Source: Adiantum capillus-veneris
Taxonomy: Eukaryota; Streptophyta; Polypodiopsida; Polypodiales; Pteridaceae
NCBI GenBank assembly: GCA_014529385.2
Contig: CM043946.1
Coordinates: 19,113,077 to 19,177,076 of the forward strand
DNA: 64,000 nucleotides
Reading direction: 5' to 3'
Part shown: one piece after another, positions 24,101 to 38,349 of the stretch
Numbering within the stretch: position 1 is the stretch's first letter
How the letters are laid out: each line of letters begins with the position of its first letter
Made by a program: the position numbers and the translations under genes
The notes under the pieces: generated by a model
What the model was told of the DNA's origin: nothing
Database searches by the model: none
The model's input: only the letters and a program-made list of their open reading frames with translations

Positions 24101-27100
24101 ACCACTTGTCCAACCTATAAGGCTACATCTTAAAGGTTATTCTTTCTTACTACTTGGAGTGACCATGATAGGTTTTACATGGGGGTTTGGTTCCAAGGTC
24201 CACCACTTGTCCAAGCTAACTCTATTGAAACATAGAGAGAAGCAAAGGTCCACCCCTTGTCTAAGCTAGGGTCCATTGAAACATGGAGAGAAGGATGCTC
24301 CACCATTTGTCCAAGGTAGGCTCCATTGAAACATGAGGAGAGAAGCAAGGCTGCACCATGTCTCCAAGATGCTAAGCCTCCATTGAAAAACATTAAACCC
24401 ACGATATATGTCGTAGATGAGGGGTTTACATTCAAGGTCCACCACTTGTCCAAGCTATTATTGCTAGTAGCCTGAGTGGTTTGGTCTCAAGAGTCACCAC
24501 TTTTCCACTCTATGTCATTATATTAAGAATATGCGGGTGTTAAGGTCCACCACTTGTCCAACCTATAAGGCTACATCTTAAAGGTTATTCTTTCTTACCA
24601 CTTGGAGTGACCATGATAGGTTTACATGGGGGTTTGGTTCCAAGGTCCACCACTTGTCCAAGCTAACTCTATTGAAACATAGAGAGAAACAAAGGTCCAC
24701 CACTTGTCCAAGCTAGGGTCCATTGAAACATGGAGAGAAGGATGCTCCACCATTTGTCCAAGTAGGCTCCATTGAAACATGACGAGAAGCAAGCTTGCAC
24801 CATGTCTCCAAGATGCTAGGCTCCATCGAAATACATTAAACCCACGATATTTCGTAGATGAGGGGTTACATTCAAGGTCCACCACTTGTCCAAGCTATTA
24901 TTGCTAGTAGCCTGAGTGGTTTGGTCTCAAGATTCACCACTTTTATTAAGTTTATGTGGAGTGTTAAGGTCCACCACTTGTCCAACCTATAAGGCTACAT
25001 CTTAAAGGTTATTCTTTCTTACTACTTGGAGTGACCATGATAGGTTTTACATGGGGGTTTGGTTCCAAGGTCCACCACTTGTCCAAGCTAACTCTATTGA
25101 AACATAGAGAGAAGCAAAGGTCCACCCCTTGTCTAAGCTAGGGTCCATTGAAACATGGAGAGAAGGACGCTCCACCATTTGTGCAAGGTAGGCTCCATTG
25201 AAACATGAGGGAATCAAGGTGCACCATGTCTCCAAGATGCTAGGCTCCATCGAAAAACATTAAACCCACGAGCTATAAGTAGATGGGGGTTTACAGTCAA
25301 GGTCCACCACTTGTCCAAGCTATTATTGCTAGTAGCCTGAGTGGTTTGGTCTCAAGATTCACCACTTTTCTCACTCTATGTCATTAAATTAAGAATATGC
25401 GCGTGTTAAGGTCCACCACTTGTCCAACCTATAAGGCTATATCTTAAAGGTTATTCTTTCTCACCACTTGGAGTGACCATGATAGGTTTTAATGGGGGTT
25501 TGGTTCCAAGGTCCACCACTTGTCCAAGCTAACTCTATTGAAACATAGAGAGAAGCAAAGGTCCACCCCTTGTCTAAGCTAGGGTCCATTGAAACATGGA
25601 GAGAAGGACGCTCCACCATTTGTGCAAGGTAGGCTCCATTGAAACATGAGGAGAATCAAGGTGCACCATGTCTCCAAGATGCTAGGCTCCATCGAAAACA
25701 TTAAACCCACGATATGTCGTAGATGAGGGGTTTACATTCAAGGTCCACACTTGTCCAAGCTATTATTGCTAGTAGCCTGAGTGTTTGGTCTCAAGATTCA
25801 CCACTTTTCCACTCTATGTCATTAATTAAGAATATGCGCGTGTTAAGGTCCACCACTTGTCCAACCTATAAGGCTATATCTTAAAGGTTATTCTTTCTCA
25901 CCACTTGGAGTGACCATGATAGGTTTTAAATGGGGGTTTGGTTCCAAGGTCCACCACTTGTCCAAGCTAACTCTATTGAATAATAGAGAGAAGTAAAGGT
26001 CCACCACTTGTCCAAGCTAGGGTCCATTGAAACATGGAGAGAAGGATGCTCCACCATTTGTCCAAGATAGGCTCCATTGAAACATGACGAGAAGCAAGCT
26101 GCACCATGTCTCCAAGATGCTAGGCTCCATCAAAATACATTAAACCCACGATATTTCGTAGATGAGGGGTTTACATTCAAGGTCCACCACTTGTCCAAGC
26201 TATTATTGCTAGTAGCCTGAGTGGTTTGGTCTCAAGATTCACCACTTTTATTAAGAATATGTGGGTGTTTAGGTCCACCACTTGTCCAACCTATAAGGCT
26301 ACATCTTAAAGGTTATTCTTTCTTACTACTTGGAGTGACCATGATAGTTTTACATGGGGGTTTGGTTCCAAGGTCCACCACTTGTCCAAGCTAACTCTAT
26401 TGAAACATAGAGAGAAGCAAAGGTCCACCCTTGTCTAAGCTAGGGTCCATTGAAACATGGAGAGAAGGATGCTCCACCATTTGTCCAAGGTAGGCTCCAT
26501 TGAAACATGAGGAGAAGCAAGGTGCACCATGTCTCCAAGATGCTAGGCTCCATTGAAAAACATTAAACCCACGATATGTCGTAGATGAGGGGTTTACATT
26601 CAAGGTCCACCACTTGTCCAAGCTATTATTGCTAGTAGCCTGAGTGGTTTGGTCTCAAGATTCACCACTTTTCCACTCTATGTCATTATATTAAGAATAT
26701 GCGCGTGTTAAGGTCCACCACTTGTCCAACCTATAAGGCTACATCTTAAAGGTTATTCTTTCTTACCACTTGGAGTGACCATGATAGGTTTTACATGGGG
26801 GGTTTGGTTCCAAGGTCCACCACTTGTCCAAGCTAACTCTATTGAAACATAGAGAGAACAAAGGTCCACCACTTGTCCAAGCTAGGGTCCATTGAAACAT
26901 GGAGAGAAGGATGCTCCACCATTTGTCCAAGATAGGCTCCATTGAAACATGACGAGAAGCAAGCTGCACCATGTCTCCAAGATGCTAGGCTCCATCGAAA
27001 TAACTTAAACCACGATATTTCGTAGATGGGGGTTTACATTCAAGGTCCACCACTTGTCCAAGCTATTATGCTAGTAGCCTGAGTGGTTTGGTCTCAAGAT

Positions 27101-30100
27101 TCACACTTTTATTAAGAATATGTGGGTGTTAAGGTCCACCACTTGTCCAACCTATAAGGCTACATCTTAAGGTTATTCTTTCTTACCACTTGGAGTGACC
27201 ATGATAGGTTTTACATGGGGGTTTGGTTCCAAGGTCCACCACTTGTCCAAGCTAACTCTATTGAAACATAGAGAGAAGCAAGGTCCACCCCTTGTCTAAG
27301 CTAGGGTCCATTGAAACATGGAGAGAAGGACGCTCCACCATTTGTCCAAGGTAGGCTCCATTCAAAACATGGAGGAGAAGCAAGGTGCACCATGTCTCCA
27401 AGATGCTAGGCTCCATTGAAAAACATTAAACCCACGATATGTCGTAGATGAGGGGTTTACATTCAAGGTCCACCACTTGTCCAAGCTATTATTGCTAGTA
27501 GCCTGAGTGGTTTGGTCTCAAGATTCACCACTTTTCCACTCTATGTCATTATATTAAGAATATGCGCGTGTTAAGGTCCACCACTTGTCCAACCTATAAG
27601 GCTACATCTTAAAGGTTATTCTTTATTACCACTTGGAGTGACCATGATAGGTTTTACATGGGGGTTTGGTTCCAAGGTCCACCACTTGTCCAAGCTAACT
27701 CTATTGAAACATAGAGAGAAACAAAGGTCCACCACTTGTCCAAGCTAGGGTCCATTGAAACATGGAGAGAAGGATGCTCCACCATTTGTCCAAGATAGGC
27801 TCCATTGAAACATGACGAGAAGCAAGCTGCACCATGTCTCCAAGATGCTAGGCTCCATCGAAATACATTAAACCCACGATATTTCGTAGATGAGGGGTTT
27901 ACATTCAAGGTCCACCACTTGTCCAAGCTATTATTGCTAGTAGCCTGAGTGGTTTGGTCTCAAGATTCACCACTTTTATTAAGAATATGTGGGTGTTAAG
28001 GTCCACCACTTGTCCAACCTATAAGGCTACATCTTAAAGGTTATTCTTTCTTACTACTTGGAGTGACCATGATTGGTTTTACATGGGGGTTTGGTTCCAA
28101 GGTCCACCACTTGTCCAAGCTAACTCTATTGAAACATAGAGAGAAGCAAAGGTCCACCCCTTGTCTAAGCTAGGGTCCATTGAAACATGGAGAGAAGGAT
28201 GCTCCACCATTTGTCCAAGGTAGGCTCCATTGAAACATGAGGAGAATCAAGGTGCACCATGTCTCCAAGATGCTAGGCTCCATCGAAAAACATTAAACCC
28301 ACGATATGTCGTAGATGAGGGGTTTACATTCAAGGTCCACCACTTGTCCAAGCTATTATTGCTAGTAGCCTGAGTGGTTTGGTCTCAAGATTCACCACTT
28401 TTCCACTCTATGTCATTAAATTAAGAATATGCCGTGTTAAGGTCCACCACTTGTCCAACCTATAAGGCTATATCTTAAAGGTTATTCTTTCTCACCACTT
28501 GGAGTGACCATGATAGGTTTTAAATGGGGGTTTGGTTCCAAGGTCCACCACTTGTCCAAGCTAACTCTATTGAAACATAGAGAGAAGCAAAGGTCCACCC
28601 CTTGTCTAAGCTAGGGTCCATTGAAACATGGAGAGAAGGACGCTCCACCATTTGTGCAAGGTAGGCTCCATTGAAACATGAGGAGAATCAAGGTGCACCA
28701 TGTCTCCAAGATGCTAGGCTCCATCGAAAAACATTAAACCCACGATATGTCGTAGATGAGGGGTTTACATTCAAGGTCCACCACTTGTCCAAGCTATTAT
28801 TGCTAGTAGCCTGAGTGGTTTGGTCTCAAGATTCACCACTTTTCCACTCTATGTCATTAAATTAAGAATATGCGCGTGTTAAGGTCCACCACTTGTCCAA
28901 CCTATAAGGCTATATCTTAAAGGTTATTCTTTCTCACCACTTGGAGTGACCATGATAGGTTTTACATGGGGGTTTGGTTCCAAGGTCCACCACTTGTCCA
29001 AGCTAACTCTATTGAAAATAGAGAGAAGTAAAGGTCCACCACTTGTCCAAGCTAGGGTCCATTGAAACATGGAGAGAAGGATGCTCCACCATTTGTCCAA
29101 GATAGGCTCCATTGAAACATGACGAGAAGCAAGCTGCACCATGTCTCCAAGATGCTAGGCTCCATCAAAATACATTAAACCCACGATATTTCGTAGATGA
29201 GGGGTTTACATTCAAGGTCCACCACTTGTCCAAGCTATTATTGCTAGTAGCCTGAGTGGTTTGGTCTCAAGATTCACCACTTTTATTAAGAATATGTGGG
29301 TGTTAAGGTCCACCACTTGTCCAACCTATAAGGCTACATCTTAAAGGTTATTCTTTCTTACTACTTGGAGTGACCATGATAGGTTTTACATGGGGGTTTG
29401 GTTCCAAGGTCCACCACTTGTCCAAGCTAACTCTATTGAAACATAGAGAGAAGCAAAGGTCCACCCCTTGTCTAAGCTAGGGTCCATTGAAACATGGAGA
29501 GAAGGATGCTCCACCATTTGTCCAAGGTAGGCTCCATTGAAACATGAGGAGAAGCAAGGTGCACCATGTCTCCAAGATGCTAGGCTCCATTGAAAAACAT
29601 TAAACCCACGATATGTCGTAGATGAGGGTTTACATTCAAGGTCCACCACTTGTCCAAGCTATTATTGCTAGTAGCCTGAGTGGTTTGGTCTCAAGATTCA
29701 CCACTTTTCCACTCTATGTCATTATATTAAGAATATGCGCGTGTTAAGGTCCACCACTTGTCCAACCTATAAGGCTACATCTTAAAGGTTATTCTTTTTA
29801 CCACTTGGAGTGACCATGATAGGTTTTACATGGGGGTTTGGTTCCAAGGTCCACCACTTGTCCAAGCTAACTCTATTGAAACATAGAGAGAAACAAAGGT
29901 CCACCACTTGTCCAAGCTAGGGTCCATTGAAACATGGAGAGAAGGATGCTCCACCATTTGTCCAAGATAGGCTCCATTGAAACATGAGGAGAAGCAAGCT
30001 GCACCATGTCTCCAAGATGCTAGGCTCCATCGAAATACATTAAACCCACGATATTTCGTAGATGAGGGGTTTACATTCAAGGTCCACCACTTGTCCAAGC

Positions 30101-33100
30101 TATTATTGCTAGTAGCCTGAGTGGTTTGGTCTCAAGATTCACCACTTTTATTAAGAATATGTGGGTGTTAAGGTCCACCACTTGTCCAACCTATAAGGCT
30201 ACATCTTAAAGGTTATTCTTTCTTACTACTTGGAGTGACCATGATAGGTTTTACATGGGGGTTTGGTTCCAAGGTCCACCACTTGTCCAAGCTAACTCTA
30301 TTGAAACATAGAGAGAAGCAAAGGTCCACCCCTTGTCTAAGCTAGGGTCCATTGAAACATGGAGAGAAGGATGCTCCACCATTTGTCCAAGGTAGGCTCC
30401 ATTGAAACATGAGGAGAAGCAAGGTGCACCATGTCTCCAAGATGCTAAGCTCCATTGAAAAACATTAAACCCACGATATGTCGTAGATGAGGGGTGTACA
30501 TTCAAGGTCCACCACTTGTCCAAGCTATTATTGCTAGTAGCCTGAGTGGTTTGGTCTCAAGATTCACCACTTTTCCACTCTATGTCATTATATTAAGAAT
30601 ATGCGCGTGTTAAGGTCCACCACTTGTCCAACCTATAAGGCTACATCTTAAAGGTTATTCTTTTTACCACTTGGAGTGACCATGATAGGTTTTACATGGG
30701 GGTTTGTTCCAAGGTCCACCACTTGTCCAAGCTAACTCTATTGAAACATAGAGAGAACAAAGGTCCACCACTTGTCCAAGCTAGGGTCCATTGAAACATG
30801 GAGAGAAGGATGCTCCACCATTTGTCCAAGATAGGCTCCATTGAAACATGACGAGAAGCAAGCTGCACCATGTCTCCAAGATGCTAGGCTCCATCGAAAT
30901 ACATTAAACCCACGATATTTCGTAGATGAGGGGTTTACATTCAAGGTCCACCACTTGTCCAAGCTATTATTGCTAGTAGCCTGAGTGGTTTGGTCTCAAG
31001 ATTCACCACTTTTATTAAGAATATGTGGGTGTTAAGGTCCACCACTTGTCCAACCTATAAGGCTACATCTTAAAGGTTATTCTTTCTTACTACTTGGAGT
31101 GACCATGATAGGTTTTACATGGGGGTTTGGTTCCAAGGTCCACCACTTGTCCAAGCTAACTCTATTGAAACATAGAGAGAAGCAAAGGTCCACCCCTTGT
31201 CTAAGCTAGGGTCCATTGAAACATGGAGAGAAGGACGCTCCACCATTTGTCCAAGGTAGGCTCCATTGAAACATGAGGAGAATCAAGGTGCACCATGTCT
31301 CCAAGATGCTAGGCTCCATCGAAAAACATTAAACCCACGATATGTCGTAGATGAGGGGTTTACAGTCAAGGTCCACCACTTGTCCAAGCTATTATTGCTA
31401 GGAGCCTGAGTGGTTTGGTCTCAAGATTCACCACTTTTCCACTCTATGTCATTAAATTAAGAATATGCGCGTGTTAAGGTCCACCACTTGTCCAACCTAT
31501 AAGGCTATATCTTAAAGGTTATTCTTTCTCACCACTTGGAGTGACCATGATAGGTTTTAAATGGGGGTTTGGTTCCAAGGTCCACCACTTGTCCAAGCTA
31601 ACTCTATTGAAACATAGAGAGAAGCAAAGGTCCACCCCTTGTCTAAGCTAGGGTCCATTGAAACATGGAGAGAAGGACGCTCCACCATTTGTGCAAGGTA
31701 GGCTCCATTGAAACATGAGGAGAATCAAGGTGCACCATGTCTCCAAGATGCTAGGCTCCATCGAAAAACATTAAACCCACGATATGTCGTAGATGAGGGG
31801 TTTACATTCAAGGTCCACCACTTGTCCAAGCTATTATTGCTAGTAGCCTGAGTGGTTTGGTCTCAAGATTCACCACTTTTCCACTCTATGTCATTATATT
31901 AAGAATATGCGCGTGTTAAGGTCCACCACTTGTCCAACCTATAAGGCTATATCTTAAAGGTTATTCTTTCTCACCACTTGGAGTGACCATGATAGGTTTT
32001 ACATGGGGGTTTGGTTCCAATGTCCACCACTTGTCCAAGCTAACTCTATTGAATAATAGAGAGAAGTAAAGGTCCACCACTTGTCCAAGCTAGGGTCCAT
32101 TGAAACATGGAGAGAAGGATGCTCCACCATTTGTCCAAGATAGGCTCCATTGAAACATGACGAGAAGCAAGCTGCACCATGTCTCCAAGATGCTAGGCTC
32201 CATCAAAATACATTAAACCCACGATATTTTGTAGATGAGGGGTTTACATTCAAGGTCCACCACTTGTCCAAGCTATTATTGCTAGTAGCCTGAGTGGTTT
32301 GGTCTCAAGATTCACCACTTTTATTAAGAATATGTGGGTGTTAAGGTCCACCACTTGTCCAACCTATAAGGCTACATCTTAAAGGTTATTCTTTCTTACT
32401 ACTTGGAGTGACCATGATAGGTTTTACATGGGGGTTTGGTTCCAAGGTCCACCACTTGTCCAAGCTAACTCTATTGAAACATAGAGAGAAGCAAAGGTCC
32501 ACCCCTTGTCTAAGCTAGGGTCCATTGAAACATGGAGAGAAGGACGCTCCACCATTTGTCCAAGGTAGGCTCCATTGAAACATGAGGAGAAGCAAGGTGC
32601 ACCATGTCTCCAAGATGCTAGGCTCCATTGAAAAACATTAAACCCACGATATGTCGTAGATGAGGGGTGTACATTCAAGGTCCACCACTTGTCCAAGCTA
32701 TTATTGCTAGTAGCCTGAGTGGTTTGGTCTCAAGATTCACCACTTTTCCACTCTATGTCATTATATTAAGAATATGCGCGTGTTAAGGTCCACCACTTGT
32801 ACAACCTATAAGGCTACATCTTAAAGGTTATTCTTTATTACCACTTGGAGTGACCATGATAGGTTTTACATGGGGGTGTGGTTCGAAGGTCAACCACTTG
32901 TCCAACCTAACTCTATTGAAACATAGAGAGAAACAAAGGTCCACCACTTGTCCAAGCTAGGGTCCTTTGAAACATGGAGAGAAGGATGCTCCACCATTTG
33001 TGCAAGATAGGCTCCATTGAAACATGACGAGAAGCAAGCTGCACCATGTCTCCAAGATGCTAGGCTCCATCGAAATACATTAAACCCACGATATTTCGTA

Positions 33101-36100
33101 GATGAGGGGTTTACATTCAAGGTCCACCACTTGTCCAAGCTATTATTGCTAGTAGCCTGAGTGGTTTGGTCTCAAGATTCACCACTTTTATTAAGAATAT
33201 GTGGGTGTTAAGGTCCACCACTTGTCCAACCTATAAGGCTACATCTTAAAGGTTATTCTTTCTTACTACTTGGAGTGACCATGATAGGTTTTACATGGGG
33301 GTTTGGTTCCAAGGTCCACCACTTGTCCAAGCTAACTCTATTGAAACATAGAGAGAAGCAAAGGTCCACCCCTTGTCTAAGCTAGGGTCCATTGAAACAT
33401 GGAGAGAAGGACGCTCCACCATTTGTGCAAGGTAGGCTCCATTGAAACATGAGGAGAATCAAGGTGCACCATGTCTCCAAGATGCTAGGCTCCATCGAAA
33501 AACATTAAACCCACGATATGTCGTAGATGAGGGGTTTACAGTCAAGGTCCACCACTTGTCCAAGCTATTATTGCTAGTAGCCTGAGTGGTTTGGTCTCAA
33601 GATTCACCACTTTTCCACTCTATGTCATTAAATTAAGAATATGCGCGTGTTAAGGTCCACCACTTGTCCAACCTATAAGGCTATATCTTAAAGGTTATTC
33701 TTTCTCACCACTTGGAGTGACCATGATAGGTTTTAAATGGGGGTTTGGTTCCAAGGTCCACCACTTGTCCAAGCTAACTCTATTGAAACATAGAGAGAAG
33801 CAAAGGTCCACCCCTTGTCTAAGCTAGGGTCCATTGAAACATGGAGAGAAGGACGCTCCACCATTTGTGCAAGGTAGGCTCCATTGAAACATGAGGAGAA
33901 TCAAGGTGCACCATGTCTCCAAGATGCTAGGCTCCATCGAAAAACATTAAACCCACGATATGTCGTAGATGAGGGGTTTACATTCAAGGTCCACCACTTG
34001 TCCAAGCTATTATTGCTAGTAGCCTGAGTGGTTTGGTCTCAAGATTCACCACTTTTCCACTCTATGTCATTAAATTAAGAATATGCGTGTGTTAAGGTCC
34101 ACCACTTGTCCAACCTATAAGGCTATATCTTAAAGGTTATTCTTTCTCACCACTTGGAGTGACCATGATAGGTTTTAAATGGGGGTTTGGTTCCAAGGTC
34201 CACCACTTGTCCAAGCTAACTCTATTGAATAATAGAGAGAAGTAAAGGTCCACCACTTGTCCAAGCTAGGGTCCATTGAAACATGGAGAGAAGGATGCTC
34301 CACCATTTGTCCAAGATAGGCTCCATTGAAACATGACGAGAAGCAAGCTGCACCATGTCTCCAAGATGCTAGGCTCCATCAAAATACATTAAACCCACGA
34401 TATTTCGTAGATGAGGGGTTTACATTCAAGGTCCACCACTTGTCCAAGCTATTGTTGCTAGTAGCCTGAGTGGTTTGGTCTCAAGATTCACCACTTTTAT
34501 TAAGAATATGTGGGTGTTAAGGTCCACCACTTGTCCAACCTATAAGGCTACATCTTAAAGGTTATTCTTTCTTACTACTTGGAGTGACCATGATAGGTTT
34601 TACATGGGGGTTTGGTTCCAAGGTCCACCACTTGTCCAAGCTAACTCTATTGAAACATAGAGAGAAGCAAAGGTCCACCCCTTGTCTAAGCTAGGGTCCA
34701 TTGAAACATGGAGAGAAGGACGCTCCACCATTTTGCAAGGTAGGCTCCATTGAAACATGAGGAGAATCAAGGTGCACCATGTCTCCAAGATGCTAGGCTC
34801 CATCGAAAAACATTAAACCCACGATATGTCGTAGATGAGGGGTTTACAGTCAAGGTCCACCACTTGTCCAAGCTATTATTGCTAGTAGCCTGAGTGGTTT
34901 GGTCTCAAGATTCACCACTTTTCCACTCTATGTCATTAAATTAAGAATATGCGCGTGTTAAGGTCCACCACTTGTCCAACCTATAAGGCTATATCTTAAA
35001 GGTTATTCTTTCTCACCACTTGGAGTGACCATGATAGGTTTTAAATGGGGGTTTGGTTCCAAGGTCCACCACTTGTCCAAGCTAACTCTATTGAAACATA
35101 GAGAGAAACAAAGGTCCACCACTTGTCCAAGCTAGGGTCCATTGAAACATGGAGAGAAGGATGCTCCACCATTTGTCCAAGATAGGCTCCATTGAAACAT
35201 GACGAGAAGCAAGCTGCACCATGTCTCCAAGATGCTAGGCTCCATCAAAATACATTAAACCCACGATATTTCGTAGATGAGGGGTTTACATTCAAGGTCC
35301 ACCACTTGTCCAAGCTATTGTTGCTAGTAGCCTGAGTGGTTTGGTCTCAAGATTCACCACTTTTATTAAGAATATGTGGGTGTTAAGGTCCACCACTTGT
35401 CCAACCTATAAGGCTACATCTTAAAGGTTATTCTTTCTTACTACTTGGAGTGACCATGATAGGTTTTACATGGGGGTTTGGTTCCAAGGTCCACCACTTG
35501 TCCAAGCTAACTCTATTGAAACATAGAGAGAAGCAAAGGTCCACCCCTTGTCTAAGCTAGGGTCCATTGAAACATGGAGAGAAGGACGCTCCACCATTTG
35601 TGCAAGGTAGGCTCCATTGAAACATGAGGAGAATCAAGGTGCACCATGTCTCCAAGATGCTAGGCTCCATCGAAAAACATTAAACCCACGATATGTCGTA
35701 GATGAGGGGTTTACAGTCAAGGTCCACCACTTGTCCAAGCTATTATTGCTAGTAGCCTGAGTGGTTTGGTCTCAAGATTCACCACTTTTCCACTCTATGT
35801 CATTAAATTAAGAATATGCGCGTGTTAAGGTCCACCACTTGTCCAACCTATAAGGCTATATCTTAAAGGTTATTCTTTCTCACCACTTGGAGTGACCATG
35901 ATAGGTTTTAAATGGGGGTTTGGTTCCAAGGTCCACCACTTGTCCAAGCTAACTCTATTGAATAATAGAGAGAAGTAAAGGTCCACCACTTGTCCAAGCT
36001 AGGGTCCATTGAAACATGGAGAGAAGGATGCTCCACCATTTGTCCAAGATAGGCTCCATTGAAACATGACGAGAAGCAAGCTGCACCATGTCTCCAAGAT

Positions 36101-37170
36101 GCTAGGCTCCATCAAAATACATTAAACCCACGATATTTCGTAGATGAGGGGTTTACATTCAAGGTCCACCACTTGTCCAAGCTATTGTTGCTAGTAGCCT
36201 GAGTGGTTTGGTCTCAAGATTCACCACTTTTATTAAGAATATGTGGGTGTTAAGGTCCACCACTTGTCCAACCTATAAGGCTACATCTTAAAGGTTATTC
36301 TTTCTTACTACTTGGAGTGACCATGATAGGTTTTACATGGGGGTTTGGTTCCAAGGTCCACCACTTGTCCAAGCTAACTCTATTGAAACATAGAGAGAAG
36401 CAAAGGTCCACCCCTTGTCTAAGCTAGGGTCCATTGAAACATGGAGAGAAGGACGCTCCACCATTTGTGCAAGGTAGGCTCCATTGAAACATGAGGAGAA
36501 TCAAGGTGCACCATGTCTCCAAGATGCTAGGCTCCATCGAAAAACATTAAACCCACGATATGTCGTAGATGAGGGGTTTACAGTCAAGGTCCACCACTTG
36601 TCCAAGCTATTATTGCTAGTAGCCTGAGTGGTTTGGTCTCAAGATTCACCACTTTTCCACTCTATGTCATTAAATTAAGAATATGCGCGTGTTAAGGTCC
36701 ACCACTTGTCCAACCTATAAGGCTATATCTTAAAGGTTATTCTTTCTCACCACTTGGAGTGACCATGATAGGTTTTAAATGGGGGTTTGGTTCCAAGGTC
36801 CACCACTTGTCCAAGCTAACTCTATTATAATAGAGAGAAGTAAAGGTCCACCACTTGTCCAAGCTAGGGTCCATTGAAACATGGAGAGAAGGATGCTCCA
36901 CCATTTGTCCAAGATAGGCTCCATTGAAACATGAAGAGAAGCAAGATGCACGATGTCTCCAAGATGCTAGGCTCCATCGAAATACCTTAAACCCACGATA
37001 TTTCGTAGATGGGGGGTTTACTTTCAAGGTCCACCACTTGTCCAAGCTATTATCGCTAGTAGCATGGTTTGGTCTCAAGATTCACCAGTTTTCCACGCTA
37101 TGTCATTATATGAAGAATATCTGGGTGTTAAGGTCCACCACTTGTCCAACCTATAAGGCTATATTCTAAA
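21100..37170. repeat. Right arm, homogenised higher-order repeat array (~37 units)
   Basis: About 37 head-to-tail units of ~425-440 bp that differ by few substitutions and single-base indels. Two spacer types alternate: a short one (CACTTTTATTAAGAATATGT) and a long one (TTTCCACTCTATGTCATTA...GCGCGTG). The order is mostly short-long dimers of ~865 bp (for example 34495, 35360, 36230), with short-long-long trimers inserted. A seven-unit pattern of ~3.04 kb occurs twice (about 26245-29280 and 29280-32325). Each unit also gives a ~90-codon minus-strand open frame that indels break in many copies, so I treat it as non-coding. High identity implies recent amplification or gene conversion. Confidence 0.92.
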
Positions 37171-37395
37171 TGATATTTTTTTTGACCACTTGGAATGTGC
37201 ATGATATGTTTTACATGGGGTTTTATTCCAAGGTCCACCACTTGTCCAAGCTAGATCTATTACATATATATTATACATACAATATTCAACTAGATTCCCT
37301 ACCTATCATGTCCAGTAGCATGGATGCTCTAGCTTGAAGGTCCACCACTTGTCCAACCTATACTCTCTTATGTAAGGGAGATCTCGCTATAAATT
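37170..37395. repeat. Terminal degenerate repeat copies
   Basis: Three scattered motif copies (near 37230, 37340) mark the edge of the large array. Confidence 0.7.
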
Positions 37396-37399
37396 CAAA

Positions 37400-37475
37400 A
37401 CCTTCCCGCCTAAATTTAAAATATCCCTCCCAAATCTTAAATATCCCGCCTAAATTTTAAACTATCCCGCCCAAA
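37400..37475. promoter_or_regulatory. Cluster of CCCGCC boxes (E2F-like)
   Basis: TCCCGCC occurs at 37404-37410, 37444-37450 and 37465-37471, with a TCCCTCC variant between, each embedded in CTAAATTTTAAA-like AT-rich sequence at ~20-40 bp spacing. TTCCCGCC fits the E2F site (established knowledge). It lies upstream of the plus-strand TATA at 37871 and could serve genes on either side; this is inference. Confidence 0.4.
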
Positions 37476-37870
37476 TTTTAAAATTCAAACTTTTTTATAA
37501 AAATTTAAATTTTACTACTTAAATTTAAAATATTCTACGCAAAATTGATTTTAAATTCAAGTTTACCACAAAAAGATATCATTATACCACCTAAATTCAA
37601 ATATGCAAACCTCAAATCATTATATTGTACATAAATTCAAACAAATTCAAATTAACAAGCCTAAACTGATATTAGTTTGCATAGATATGAATTTATCACA
37701 CCTAAATTATGTCACCATGTTAGAGAGAGTGGTTAGAGAATTTGAACAAGGTCCACCACTTGTCCAACCTAGATACCAAGAAGGATTGAGTGTACAAGGT
37801 ATTGTTTGGAGGTCCTTATAGTCCATTGGTCTTAAGGTCCACCACTTGTGGTAAGGGTCACCAAAAAGTG

Positions 37871-38074
37871 TATATATTCATCCAAAGAAATACACGTATT
37901 TTTGGTCTACATGTCCTAGTTTAAACCATTTATGTCCATTAGGTGTATCACTAAACAACACTACTATTTTTGAGAAACAGAAGTTACAATCATATCTACA
38001 AATGGATTAGAGGAAAATCAGCTCAGCATACATCCAGAACTCGCTACAAGAATCGACTTTAACAGATCACGCAA
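37871..38074 (+). promoter_or_regulatory. Putative promoter and 5' untranslated exon of the transposase gene
   Basis: TATATATT at 37871-37878 is followed by a mixed-composition stretch ending in a consensus donor, CGCAA/GTAAGT (intron from 38075). The matching acceptor TTTTTACTTACAG ends at 42744, two bases before the transposase ATG. This would give a ~4.67-kb first intron holding the microsatellites and the 368-bp array. Predicted from signals only. Confidence 0.4.
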
Positions 38075-38299
38075 GTAAGTCTTCCATTCAATTTTACTAG
38101 TATTACAATGTGTTAGTTATTTGTGATATTTATGTATGTATATATACTATGTGTGCATATCGTAATTAAGTGTAATTGTGTATCTGCATTATGTATGAGT
38201 ATTACAATGAAATAACACAAATATACATACATACACATAGATAACACAGACGCACACATACATGAGCATGTATTTTCAAGAGAGAGATAGCAAGATACA
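38075..38299. other. AT-rich intron-like sequence
   Basis: No gene recognised. It holds ATAC/ATGT-rich alternating stretches. Confidence 0.4.
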
Positions 38300-38331
<32 letters not shown>

Positions 38332-38337
38332 TATATA
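38300..38337. repeat. Microsatellite (GATA)n/(GA)n
   Basis: Several AGAT units, then about ten AG units. Confidence 0.9.
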
Positions 38338-38349
38338 CCTGTTTTTTAG

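Noticed and set aside
17198-37078. About 35 minus-strand open frames of 67-113 codons with nearly the same peptide (LDKWWT..., VSMDPSLDKWW, SGGPWNQTPM)
   Set aside because: They follow the tandem unit exactly, are broken by 1-bp indels in many copies, and have no start context or known domain. The frame is a by-product of the repeat.
21100-37170. CRISPR-like array of regularly spaced repeats
   Set aside because: Spacers are as conserved as the repeats and the context is a eukaryotic transposon; no cas genes.
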